64,000 bases of DNA from NCBI GenBank assembly GCA_018340375.1, contig JAFFJZ010000050.1:682001-746000 (forward strand), read 5' to 3'. The first letter of the stretch is position 1; each line of letters opens with the position of its first letter. Origin of the DNA: Gonatopus flavifemur. Taxonomy: Eukaryota > Arthropoda > Insecta > Hymenoptera > Dryinidae. Under the pieces are notes generated by a model. It searched no databases. It had not been told where the DNA came from and saw only the letters and a program-made list of their open reading frames with translations. Of this stretch, positions 31,814 to 42,783 are shown piece after piece. The position numbers and the translations under genes are program-made.

Positions 31814-33869
31814 CAGGGTGTCCCATTCTAATCTGTCACTTAGAATATCCCGAAAACGAATAGATTCAGAAGGAAATGTTCCGGGGAAAAATGTAAGAAT
31901 CTGAGGAGGACATCCGATGGTGAACTTGTCTTTGACCTCAGATCCCACTTTCAAGGTCATTTTGAGGTCAACTCATGTTTTTCAAATGGAATCCCCTATT
32001 TTTTACTACCGGTTTAGATTCTACGCTAAAAACCAAGGAACTTTTGTCTCAAACGTTTTTTCGAAATCCTCATAGATAGCACTCTAATTGATGAGAAAAT
32101 GAGAATTCTCAAACCCTCGGATTGTATTCTGTCCAACATAATGCTCAACTCTTGAGTGTTTCTCATCTCCCGGAAATTGCCGTCGGTTGTGTTTTGTTCT
32201 TGGAAATTGTTATTGTTTTGATTCACGCGTGAATACCTCAGAAATTTAGCATTCCCAAACTGCTCAGGTCTCTGTTATCTTTTGGAGGAAACACATTCCT
32301 AAATATCATGCCTGGTTACGCGCCAAACGATATTGTTGACGTTTTGTTGTGTCTTGGTGAAGCGCGGGGAAATTATGTTGAAGCTGTGAGAACGTTTCAA
32401 CGTCATTTTCCGGATCGGAGGTGTCCAAATCGCATTACGATCCGATTTCTTGAACAACGTGCTCGTCAAGGTCTCCTCAAACGACAGAGGAACAAGAAAG
32501 TTTATGCGGATGACAATGATCCTGATGTGAGATCGCTGGCTGTGCTGGCATTAATTCATATTAATCCCCATATCAGTCTTCGGGATATTGAGAAAATGAC
32601 CGAGATTCCTCGATCCACAGCTCAGCGTATCTTGAAATCGTTGGATTATCATCCGTACCATATCACTTTGGTGCAATCTCTAACAGCTGAGGATTTCATA
32701 CCAAGATTGAACTTCTGCACGTGGGCCCAACAGAGAATTGAAGAAGATCCTACTTTCCCTCATCACGTTATGTTCTCCGATGAGGCAATATTTCACAATG
32801 TTGGAATTCTCAATAGGTACAATTGCCATTATTGGAGTGCTCAGAATCCTCACTGGGTCCGTAAAATTAATCATCAACACCGTTGGAGTGTGAACGTTGG
32901 GTGCGGAATTGTAGATTCCAGGATCATAGGGCCGTATTTTTTTTAAGGAAACCTGACTGGCGCGGAGTATCTTCGTTTTTTGCATTTTGAACTCCCTGCT
33001 CTCATGGAAGACGTCAGTCTTGACGTGAGATCAAGGATGTGGTTCCAACAGGATGGAGCACCTCCTCATTAAATGCGAATTGTTCGAAAATTCCTCGGAC
33101 GAGAAGTTTCCCAGAAGGTGGATTGGCCGTGGAGGACCTGTGCGATGGCCACCTAGGTCCCCAGATCTGACGTCGCCTGATTTTTTCTTGTGGGGTTACA
33201 TGAAAAATGTTGTATTCCGTGAACCTCCAACAACACGCGATGACATGAAAGATCGAATAAGAAGAGCATGCACAGCAATAACACCTGCTACGTTGCAAGC
33301 AACTGTAGAAAACTTTCATAAAAGAATTGCGCTTTGTCAGAGGCAAAACGGCGCCCATTTTGAACATCTTTTAAATGCCTAATGCGTCCCCGAAGATACA
33401 CCTCCAGTTCAGACAATCGGTCCTTTTCAGGGCCAAAATGATATGTAAAGTCCGATCGCGCAACCTCCTTGTGGTGCACATTGGGTAACGCTGATGCCGA
33501 TGGCAATTTCCGGGAGATGAGGAACACTCAAGAGTTGAGCATTATGTTGGACAGAATACAATCCGAGGGTTTGAGAATTCTCATTTTCTCATCAATTAGA
33601 GCGCCATCTATGGGGATTTCGAAAAAACGTTTGAGACAAAAGTTCCTTGGGTTTTAGCGTAAAATCTAAACCGGTAGTAAAAAATAGGGGATTTCGTTTA
33701 AAAAACATGAGTTGACCTCAGAATGACCTTGAAAGTGGGATCTGAGGTCAAAGCTAAGTTCACCATCGGATGTCCCCCTCAGATTCTTACATTTTTTCCC
33801 GGAACATTTTCTTCTGAATCTATTCGTTGTCGAGATATTCTAAGTGACAGATTAAAATGTGACACCCTG
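31814..33869 (+). mobile_element. DD41D mariner with about 370-bp inverted repeats
   Basis: Starts CAGGGTGTCCCATT after TA and ends GACACCCTG before TA. The inverted arms run about 31814-32190 and 33493-33869 and include TGTTCCGGG, TGACCTCAGATCCCACTTTCAAGGTCAT and ACCGGTTTAGATT-type blocks. The interior has a broken transposase. Length is 2,056 bp. Confidence 0.85.
32308..33382 (+). pseudogene. DD41D mariner transposase, broken
   Basis: Cut-and-paste transposase. ATG at 32308 (MPGYAPNDIVDVLLCLGEA). HTH region with HFPDRRCPN, then NPHISLRDIEKMTEIPRSTAQRIL and FSDEAIFHNVGIL (Asp 1), NRYNCHYWSAQNPHW. TAA follows PYFF at 32944-32946. The same frame continues to FQQDGAPPH (Asp 2) and a second TAA near 33070. 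A frameshift then leads to WPPRSPDLTSPDFFLWG (Asp 3) and the normal C-terminus at 33382. Related to the 57030-58079 gene. Confidence 0.85.
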
Positions 33870-34340
33870 TATATATATATATTCCTTTTCAAAGGGCAAA
33901 TTGTGAATGTCTCAAGAATATTTCTTCTGATGCTTACTTCAATCTTCAGGGGGTACACGGTAAAAAGAAAAACTTGATTCCAGTTAAAATATAAGCTGAA
34001 TTTAAAATGCAGCCGAAAGAAGACTCATCAGACTTAAAGTCAGTTACTGGAAAACCTTCTCAAACTCAAACAAGAATACAGCTTACATTGATCCCTATTG
34101 AACTGAAATTAGAACTGATTTTGAACTGAAATTCAAAGCGAATTGTTCCTGATAAATGGGTTCGTCCATTGTTTTTTGTTTTGTTTTTCTCAACATAGCG
34201 TTACCTATCGACGATGAGGAAGTTGTTTGTGTTTATTTGGAGAATGCAAAATGAAAGTTCCCTGTTGTGTGAATTTATTCACTTCACTCGTTGACCATTC
34301 AATTATATCATGATCGTACTTTCTGAAGATTGAACATCTT
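33870..34340. other. AT-rich stretch after the mariner, nothing seen
   Basis: No gene or clear repeat. Confidence 0.3.
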
Positions 34341-34344
34341 TAAC

Positions 34345-34432
34345 CCTCATCGGGAGATTCGAACCCACATTGTTGCTGGAATAACCTGTCCTAGTCCTTT
34401 GCGTTTAACCACTTCGCCACGGTACCGTTTCG
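34345..34432 (-). repeat. tRNA-derived SINE head (Ser/Leu-like)
   Basis: On the minus strand an A-box-like TGGCGAAGTGG followed by TTAAACGC, and a B-box GGTTCGAATCTC, have the layout of a class II tRNA. The ends do not form an acceptor stem, so it is not a working tRNA gene but the promoter head of a SINE whose body would extend toward 34140. No other copy was seen in the window. Confidence 0.55.
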
Positions 34433-35591
34433 ATCGACGCATGTGATAAATAATTCCATAATAGTATAATTTGATGGTATGTGTAGTGTGGAGTCGAAGA
34501 TAAATTTGGAAAACATTTCACGGGAACTGAGAATTAGTGAAAATGTGAATACCCCCGAAAGTTTGAATTAATTCCAATTTGTGTTGTAATGTTGAAGTGA
34601 AAGTGTCGACATAAAAAATCCATTGACAGTGCGGAAAATTCAATAACAAGCTTTTACGAAAGTGATATCACAAACTGCTACCGAATTTGTTAGACACCTT
34701 GAATAATAAATAAAAAACCTGGAATAATTTGACTGAATTGAAACTGTCATTAATTATATGCAAATATATATGTGTAGGTATAAACAATTGTAACACTGAA
34801 AATGAAAGAATTCTAATCTTATTTTCAGATATTTTTTATTGAATTATCCATCAAACTCTACATGGCTGCCTATAAGATATGCATTGCTGATAATCAGCAT
34901 ATTATCTGGTTTAATTGAATTTAATACGGCCATAACTGTTTTTCATCCCATATTACGGCTGAGATCGTAACATTGCTGATTTTGAGCCTCATCTGAAAAT
35001 CAGTCGATCATGGAATTAAGATTTACTTTTTACTGTGTAAACGCCACTTTTTCGTACCTCTGCGAGCGCCATCTATAGTGCGTACAAAATAGTGCAAATA
35101 GCAATAAAAAAAATCTTTTTGTATACCTCACAATGTGTATAATAAAGATGTTGAATTCCAAAACGATTGATAAACATGCTTTGTTAAAAAAAATTCCGAA
35201 AGAAGACATAAATTTTTTGTATGCAAAGGTTGCATACCCCCTTAATGACATTACTTTTCTTTTAATCTAAACATATGATTAATACATAATTCTAGCTCAT
35301 AACTATCAGAAGAATAGAAAAAACTATGAGTATGAACATGCGGAGGAGATGAAAGAACCTCTACAATGTTGAGACAACGAAGGCCAGCATCCCCACCAGA
35401 CTTCTGTTACTCCTCCGCCTGGAAAACCGTACAAATAGAGGCCCTTGAAGGATTGACAGATAGACCATTTTTCCAACTCAAATCTGAAACTTCACTCTTT
35501 GGAACCTTGCATCCGAAGAAGCAAAATTTAGACTTGAAAACGTTTTTCTAATTCTTCGCGAATCAAAAATAAGTTCTAATACTATTGACCC
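34433..35591. other. AT-rich stretch, nothing firm
   Basis: Only short open frames without domains. Confidence 0.3.
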
Positions 35592-35863
35592 CACTATACG
35601 TAGAAAAAGGTATCTTAAACAGTACCATAATTTATGGATTTTTAGCGCTGGTCTGACCCGAGTCTCAATATTTACCTGAACAAACCTCTAAAAGTACCAT
35701 AATGGCTGGGACTTTTATAAGGAAGGTACCATACTTATTCTGAAAAGTCCAAGAAATTAGGGTACTTTTAGATATTCGTGCAAGTAAATATTCCGACTCG
35801 GGTCAGACCAGCGCTGGAAATCCATAAATTATGGTAATTTTCAGGATATCTGTTTTCTCAGTG
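35592..35863. mobile_element. 272-bp inverted-repeat MITE
   Basis: The arms share TACCATAATTTATGGAT and AGCGCTGGTCTGACCCGAGT, inverted around about 35735. The right end CTCAGTG is followed by TA. The left end begins CACT but is altered. Confidence 0.75.
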
Positions 35864-36142
35864 TAGCTGACTAACTCAATCGCACTCTAAGGAACCTTTA
35901 TTTGGAGAAATTTCATCCAAGATGATTCCAAGAGCCTTCCTACAATTTGCGTGAATGGTTCTAACAACCATTCAAACAAAGTAGGAAGTGATTGAAGTAG
36001 AACTATTATCAGTCATTTTTTTTCTCATTTCTTTTCAAGTATATTTCTAAAACTCAAACTTTATCTTCCTTTTTTTCTCATCAAACAACGATCAGTAGAA
36101 ATGCAAATTGTATGTTTTGATCTAATTAGACTTTTCCTTTTT

Positions 36143-36600
36143 AGTGTCCGATAATCTCCAAGAGAATTTTGAAACAATTGAGGAGATTGAATTAGCGATT
36201 GAAGCTATTCGGGATCGAATAGATAGGAAACAAAAAGAGATTGGAAGAGAACCGCGTCCCAACTGGTCGAAAACAACGCCGGACTTATATCAAAAATTTA
36301 GCAGGCGATGAAACTCGTCTTGAGATTTCTAAAAAACAGTTACGCGTACTCTTGTGGAAAGAAAATTTTGATGAAAGTGAAATCACTGGAGACTTCCCGA
36401 CCAGAACCGTCTGGACTCCATCAAAAATAGTAGAAGCCCGAAAGGTGCCGATTTTTAATCAAACCCAAAAGTTTCCGTTACCTTCGAAATGTATTCCTTG
36501 CACCGAATTGAACCGTGGTTATAATCGTTGCAAGGAATGCTCCCAACTAATCGATTACTACTCTGGATTGGGAGACATTTCGACTGATAATTATATTTAA
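36143..36600 (+). pseudogene. Orphan coding remnant with splice acceptor, unknown family
   Basis: After a strong acceptor tract (CTTTTCCTTTTTAG, ending 36144), one frame reads SDNLQENFETIEEIELAIEA and IRDRIDRKQKE. Near 36235 it shifts to a second frame with RVPTGRKQRRTYIKNLAGDE, FPTRTVWTPSKIVEARKVPIF and a CxxC-x(n)-CxxC pair (CIPCTELNRGYNRCKEC), ending DISTDNYI at TAA 36598-36600. The Cys pairs suggest a small zinc domain. I do not recognise the protein. It may be a terminal exon of a host gene carried by or hit by the insertion, or an unknown TE gene. Confidence 0.4.
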
Positions 36601-37050
36601 GTTTATTTCAGAAAATTGGAGAATCATTTCAGAGTCTGAAATCATCATTCAGTTCTTCTTTCCTTTCCATCAAAATAAAATTCACAATGATGAATGTTAA
36701 AACCAGACGAGGTTAAATGAACCCTATGTCTGGACGCTGAAACAAAAAGACACATCTAAGTGTCCGTTTAAAAGTGGAAGAATTTTTGATGAAGAAAAGA
36801 GGAACAGAACAGAAGATGAAACAAGTTAAAACTAATACGTCTAAATAATTTCTATAAAATGATTCCTCAATACAGAACGAACATAAGAACTTGATACTCC
36901 TGCTCTCCCGCATATTCACACTCATCAAAATTGATCAGATTGAGTGATGTATTCCGAACATTTGAATTGACTAATAAATAACATTTCAAAACTGATTACT
37001 GTCGCAATTCTCTGCTCCAGGCCTTGTTAATTGCAAACTAAATTGGGGAA
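36601..37050. other. AT-rich right end of the 6.7-kb insertion
   Basis: No gene is supported and no terminal repeat is recognised before the 9-bp duplication. Confidence 0.3.
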
Positions 37051-37100
37051 TATGAAATTCATGGATTATAGCACTTGTCACTATGGTCCATCTCCGCGTT

Positions 37101-37400
37101 TCACGACGTAGACGTGGCAGTCCGCTCATCAGTTTCTATATTGCGATTGTCAGATGACGTCATAGAATTCAAGTGACCGTGTAATAATGTATGATGTCGT
37201 TTTCCGCAATGTTTACAATTTTGAGAGACGCAAGCTCTATTTTTGTGATTAGCGCCCAAGCAGTTTGTACGCAAGTTAAAATTTTTCATTTTATCTTGTC
37301 GTTCATGAATAGGCATTCGAAGAAAAGTGTCACAAGTATATATTTCGTGCTTATTTTTGCATACAGGGCATAATTTCACTTGATTAGTGATTAGCAGCAT
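37101..37400 (-). pseudogene. BEL/Pao CCHC zinc-knuckle region
   Basis: Nucleocapsid-like part of BEL. LCPVCKNKHEIYTCDTFL is the first Cys/His set, then NLRTNCLGANHKNRAC and QNCKHCGKRHHTLLH, the classic end before the protease linker. It is followed by a TGA. Its frame differs from the DUF1759 piece upstream. Confidence 0.85.
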
Positions 37401-37654
37401 GAGCTGAATTTCGTGGTAATGACGTCACCTTCGATAGATGGAAAGTCTTTGGGCAGATTTGTAACTTTCGACGTGTCCAATATTCGAGATCTTTCAATCA
37501 AAAATTTGGTCGAGTCTTTTAGAAGTTTTGAATTATTTTTTGTTGATTGCGTTTCCCATTCGCGTTTTGTATTGAAATCCAATTTATCAGAAATAATTTT
37601 TATCATCAAAGTATCCCACTGAGCTGTGGGTTCTTTGAGAACTTCCAACGCTTT
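37391..37654 (-). pseudogene. BEL/Pao DUF1759 domain, C-terminal half
   Basis: KALEVLKEPTAQWDTLMIKI and SDKLDFNTKREWE are the second half of the gag-like DUF1759 domain. The first half lies across the non-LTR insertion at 42784-42969. The KALEV codons are duplicated as part of the target-site duplication. The open frame upstream of 37654 belongs to the inserted element. Confidence 0.85.
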
Positions 37655-37978
37655 GGGGGCGCTCGTGTGACCTGTTATCAAGTGGTCGTGCGTCGTGTCG
37701 GTGCGTGTATTCAGTGTCAGATAAATCAAATCCACTGGGTTTTGTAGTGCCATCGTTGGTAACAGTAGCAGCACTACTGCTAGCGTCGTGGTGAGTCATT
37801 GTACGTGAAACGAAAGTGGAGTGAAAAGTGTGAAATTGAAGATATCCCAGGTACGCTATAGAAACCGTTACACATCAGGCAAAAGTGCGCATGTCTACAA
37901 ATTTGTACGATCATCTAAAACCATCCGACCGATTCATAATCACATAACCAGTTGGCAGCACCTACTGGGTCAGGGTCA

Positions 37979-39213
37979 ATGCCGAAAATAAAACCAATAA
38001 CAGAAGAGGCGGATCAACAATTGGGCAGCCATCAAGAAGAAGGAGGAGCAGTAGGCGGATACTCTAGCCCAGCCACTGATAAGGACGATAATAAGCAACC
38101 TCAGGGCCAATCATTCAATTTTAACGATATTGTTGAACAAACCGCACCCCATAACAAAGGCAACCATCATACGCGCGGAACAAAACGCGGAAGATCGTTC
38201 AAACCAAACGCGAATTTCCGAGAACGATCAAACTCTGACACCGCAATAACTAATTACCTTATTCAGAAGAGAAAACGAGAGCGCGAAGAACTATCATCAT
38301 CATCCTTATCCGATTCGGAAAATCAAGATATATCTCTCAACAACACTATTTTGGAATTATCAACTTCAACTCCAACTCACGAAACTCATAGAAAGAAGAA
38401 GAGAGTACTCAATACCCCTTTACAAAACCTACCTCCCACAAGTGCTATGGACGAAAAACTGGACCAAATCATAAGAAGGCTCGATGACATGGATGAAAAA
38501 AGAGAAAGGGATAAGGTGGAAATAATAAAAGATTTCGAGAATAAGCTGCATGAGGAGATAGGTGAGTTACGCAGAGATATTGGTGACAAGATTCAAGGAC
38601 TGGAAGCTGAAAATGCACATTTAAAAAAGATATGCGAAGAATTAACAGAACGTGAAAAGGAAAGGGACGCTCTGCTCGAAAAACACGAAAAGGATCTGAT
38701 AAAATATAATGCAGTAGTTGACGGACTTGATGTAAACCCACAAAATTGTCTGAGTGATGTCAATAAATTCATGTCTGAGAATTTTATGGTGGAAAACGCT
38801 ATAGAAGAAGCCAGGATGATCGGAAGGGGAAAAAAAGAACTCTGGTTAAATTTACTTCACTCCAAACAAAAAATCAAATTATGTCGCAGAAGGGCAACAA
38901 ACTACACAATCACAAAGTGTATATCGAAAACGATCACACAGAAAAAGAACGTCTCATCGCATACCAAGGACGATGTTTCGCACGTGATATTATCAAGAAC
39001 GGAGGAACTGCCACTACGCGCCACAACAAAGTCGTGGCAAATGGGCAGCTATATATTTGGAATGAGGAAGAAAAGAAATTTTTACCACGAAAGAATATCA
39101 CACCAACGAATACCAACAAGAATTCAACGACTGGAAGTACATCAGGAAACAAGAAACAACTAAACCAGCAGACCAGGACAAAAAACGACCAACGCCTACC
39201 TATGGGCAAATAG
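37979..39213 (+). pseudogene. Non-LTR ORF1 protein, one frameshift
   Basis: Nucleic-acid-binding chaperone of the retrotransposon. ATG at 37979 (MPKIKPITEEADQQ). Ser/Arg/Lys-rich N-terminus with RGTKRGRSFKPN, then a long Glu/Lys coiled coil (about residues 160-250), then a VVDGLDVNP-type RRM-like part. Near 38875-38880, at an A-rich run, the frame shifts, and the expected C-terminus (KVYIENDHTEKERLIAYQGR, LYIWNEEEKKFLP) is in the other frame to TAG 39211-39213. It overlaps the start of ORF2. Confidence 0.75.
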
Positions 39214-40316
39214 GAACAAAGAAGAAAACTTCATTGCAAAACTCATCGACAGAAGGGAAAATAGTTCTTTGGAACTGCAACGGTATTAAAAATTTAGAAA
39301 ATAACTTGAATTTACTCGATGTCGATGTAATCGGGATACTAGAAACATGGCAAACTGTACCAATTAAACTGAATACAAATATAAACGATAAATTTCATCA
39401 CACATGGGTAAGTGCAACAAGAGAGAAAAGCCTGGGTAGACCCAGTGGCGGATTACTGCTTCTAGTATCCAAAACATGGTCTGAACCTATAATATTAGAT
39501 ATCAGTCATTACTGGATATTTGTGAGGCTTAAAATACAAGAAAAGAATATTGTTTCAGGGATTGTATATTTTAAACCGACACTAGCGATGAACCATGTAT
39601 TGGAACTATTACAACCGGTTATCCTTGATCTCTCGGTATTGTACCCCACAGATATTTTCTTAGTAGGAGGGGATTTTAATTCAAGAATAGCCGAACTTAA
39701 CGAAATACCTCAGGAAATAGTCAATGGATCTGCGCTATCCAATGAACGAGTTTCGTTAGATAAAGTCTGCAACAACAGAGGTGACCTGTTACTAGAATGG
39801 ATGGAAGATAACGGATTTGTAGTGTTGAATGGGAGATCACTAAGCGATACTCCCGCACAATTGACGTTCAGAAATACTAGGGGAGGCAGCGTAATTGATT
39901 TGATGTGGGTAGGAATGTCAAACTTAGATATTATAGCAGACTTTGAAGTTATGCATATCCCAGTACTTTCGGACCATTTCCCGGTTATAACCACTCTTAA
40001 AATCGAAGTCCTCAATCCACAGAATCAGCAAGGGCTGACTAACTATGAACTTCAAAGTAGAAAACCATTCATAAAATGGAATCCGGCTACTTCTGAGGCT
40101 TATAACTCTTACATGCTTTATTCTAATAGAATTCAAATAAACTTCAGCGAATCTAGCGTAACAGAAATAACAGAAAACCTGACAGGTACAATCTTAGAGG
40201 CCTGTAAAGCAATAGGAATTTTGAATGAAAGAAAATCAATGGGAGAAATATCTTATAAGCGAGATGGTTTGATGTTGAGTGCCAAAAAGCAAAAAACGCT
40301 TTTGTTACTGCCGTAA
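39183..40316 (+). pseudogene. Non-LTR ORF2, APE endonuclease part
   Basis: The endonuclease nicks the target DNA. The frame is open upstream of 39234 and overlaps ORF1. There is no clear ATG at its start. IVLWNCNGIKNL (Asn), IGILETWQ (Glu), LVGGDFNSRI (Asp/Asn), LTFRNTRGGSVIDLMW, and LSDHFPVITTL (Asp/His) are all present, so the active site looks intact. It ends at an early stop 40314-40316 because of a frameshift near 40255; the other frame continues with the usual WFD-x-EC linker. Confidence 0.85.
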
Positions 40317-42583
40317 AGCAATGTAAAAAACTTCACCTCGCATGCCAAAATGACTTGACTCGGATGCTCAATTTGAAAAGAGAATACAAGAAAATGATTG
40401 CAAGAAAGAAAATTCAATTTTACAAAAATCGTAAAGATGAACTAGCGAATATAAAAGATGCGACACAATTTTGGAAAGCTATTAGTGATTTCAGACCACG
40501 AATCAGAAAGCCAATGCAAGTTACTCCGACTGAATGGTATAATCATTTCTCTAAACTCTACCCGCCTAGAATAGCAGACAACACGACTTTCTTTGGAGTC
40601 GAACATCCGTATTTAGATAGCGATTTCACATGGGAGGAATTACAAAGAGCCTTAATAAAATTAAAAAATTCCGAAGCTCCAGGAGTTGATCTAATACCAA
40701 ATGAGTGTTACAAGGCTCTCCCCAGTAATTGGCAATTATACCTCTTGGCAACCGTGAATAATATAATTAGAAAAGAAGTAATACCAGAATCATGGTCTAA
40801 GTCGCTACTCACAATGTTGCATAAAAAAGGAAATCCCAAGAACCCATCTAATTACCGCAGTATTGCACTGATAAACACTATCACCAAACTTTTTACCAAC
40901 ATGATGAAAGACAGACTGACACTATGGGCTGAGAGTTCAGAATTAATTCCGGAATGTCAGGCTGGATTCCGTAGTAATAGAAGTTGCTATGATAATCTCT
41001 TCACTTTTATGGCTACCATACAAATTCAATTGAGACACGAGAATAGAACCGTCTATGCTTTGATTGTTGATTTCCAGAGAGCATTTGATTCTGTGAAACA
41101 AAACTTCCTATGGAGTAAACTATATCGTCTTGGGGTCAGTGCAAAAACTATACGAATATTTAAACACTTCTATGATAATGCAACCGCGCAAGTCAAATGT
41201 GATGCGAAATTCACCACGGAATTTGATATGACAGAGGGGGTACTGCAGGGAGAATCCGCTAGTCCAATTTTATTCACGCTCTTTCTTGCAGACATAGAAA
41301 CCTATTTTAGGGGAAGAGGTTGTACGGGCTTAGATGTAAACAAAATGATAGATATACTAATGCTACTCCATGCGGACGATTCAGTGATACTGGCGTACTC
41401 ACGGGCAGATCTTAAACGTAAGCTCAAGATACTCGAATCTTATTGTACTGAAAATGGAATTAAATTGAATGTGACGAAAACAAAAATAATACCTTTCAAT
41501 AAAACAGGCAACATTCGCGGGGAATATAAGACTTCTTACTATTATGAAAATCAGCCGATAGAAGTAATAAATGAAGTGAACTATCTTGGCGTCATAATTA
41601 GAAGTTCCTCACCCGGTCTCGGAGCAGCAGATAATGCTATCAAAAAAGCGAGGTTTGCGACAGGGGCAATACTCTCAATTCTAGTCTCCGGTCAATCTGA
41701 TTCTTGGGAAACAAAACTCAGGATATACGATTCTATGATTATGTCAATTCTGTTATACGGATTTCCAATCTGGGGAATTAGATATGGAGAAAAAATTGAC
41801 ACTGTTCAGACTGATTTTTTTAAGAAACTGTTAGCGTTACCAAGAAATACCCCGGGGTACGCATTAGGACTGGAATTAGGACTATTCCCAGTGATACATA
41901 AGGCTATGAAACTTGCATGGGACTGGCTAATTAAAATCCTAGATATGCCACGGCACCGATATCCCAAAATCTGTTCTGATAGGCTCTATGAACTAACTCA
42001 CTTACCAAATTGTAATTAAAAATTCAATTGGGCGGCACAATTTCGGAACTGTGTAACCCAAGCAGGATGTGGAGACATATGGCTCAATTTAAATTCGGCA
42101 ATATTGAAGGAAAAGAAAAGGGACTTCCTACAGGGTCTGGCCTTATTATTACGAGAAAATGACATAAATCGATACAAAGAGTCCTCCTTCTGCCAGCACA
42201 TTTTTGAAATTGACCCTGTCCCCACCTCTGCTTGGTACTTAAAATTTCGATGCCCATTGGAATGGCAACGCGTAGTCATTAATTTGCGATTAGCAAACCA
42301 ATTTGAGCTGAAGATCAGATGCCATGGCACCACACAGGGCATCAAACCCTCAGAAATATGTATAGTATGTAATCTAGAGGAACTGGAAAGTACTAAACAT
42401 TTACTGTATAGATGTCCATTATACCATACCCTTAGAGAACACTACTTGAGCCTTAACAACTTAAGCAGGGAAAATATCAGTAGCAATGTTATCCTTAAGA
42501 AATGCACTAAGAATGACCTTGAAAACCTATTTTGTTTCATTATGGAAATGGTAAAGTTGCGAGCTTTTGTACGATCAGAATGA
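40257..42583 (+). pseudogene. Non-LTR ORF2, reverse transcriptase and C-terminal knuckle
   Basis: Frame from RWFDVECQKAKNAF (about 40257) through EAPGVDLIPNECYK, PSNYRSIALINTITKLF, ECQAGFRSNRSCYDN, LIVDFQRAFDSV, GVLQGESASPILF and LLHADDSVILAY, to TAA 42017-42019. The same frame continues to TGA near 42583 with a CCHC-type knuckle (CIVCNLEELESTKHLLYRC). The catalytic box is HADD where most elements have YADD. Apart from the single nonsense codon and the frameshift to the endonuclease, the gene is complete, so it is a recent loss. Confidence 0.85.
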
Positions 42584-42783
42584 TAAGACATACCTATAAA
42601 ATAGATTGAAATAGAAATGGTAAAATTGATGAACACTTAATACAATACACAACACGTACCGTTAAGCCACTTACGTAATTATGTATTAAACATTGTAATA
42701 CCACCCCCCTTGCAAGGAGGGATATATACCCTTGAATGCAATAAACTTATTGATTGATTGATTGATTGAACTTCCAACGCTTT

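Larger units (their letters stand above)
30297..37059. mobile_element. 6.7-kb insertion in BEL linker with a 9-bp target duplication, type unknown
   Basis: TATGAAATT occurs at 30297-30305 and 37051-37059. Removing one copy and everything between leaves a continuous stretch in the BEL Ser/Asn-rich linker. The interior contains nested mariner-type elements (30797-31044, 31286-31807, 31814-33869, 35592-35863), a SINE-like head and an orphan coding remnant. About 3.6 kb remain once these are removed. No terminal repeats were recognised. It could be one element or several adjacent events. Confidence 0.45.
37655..42767 (+). mobile_element. APE-type non-LTR retrotransposon inserted in BEL gag
   Basis: Flanked by GAACTTCCAACGCTTT at 37639-37654 and 42768-42783, a 14-16-bp target duplication (the leading GA(A) could belong to the tail). 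The 3' end is a TTGA microsatellite (about 42746-42767) after an AATAAA-like motif, not poly(A). Contains ORF1, an APE endonuclease, an RT and a C-terminal Cys/His knuckle. The 5' start at 37655 (GGGGGCGCTCGTGTG) may be full length. 37655-37978 is the 5' UTR. Clade not assigned (I or RTE-like tails end this way). Confidence 0.9.

Noticed and set aside
34345..34432. A functional tRNA gene
   Set aside because: A and B boxes are present but the ends do not pair into an acceptor stem.
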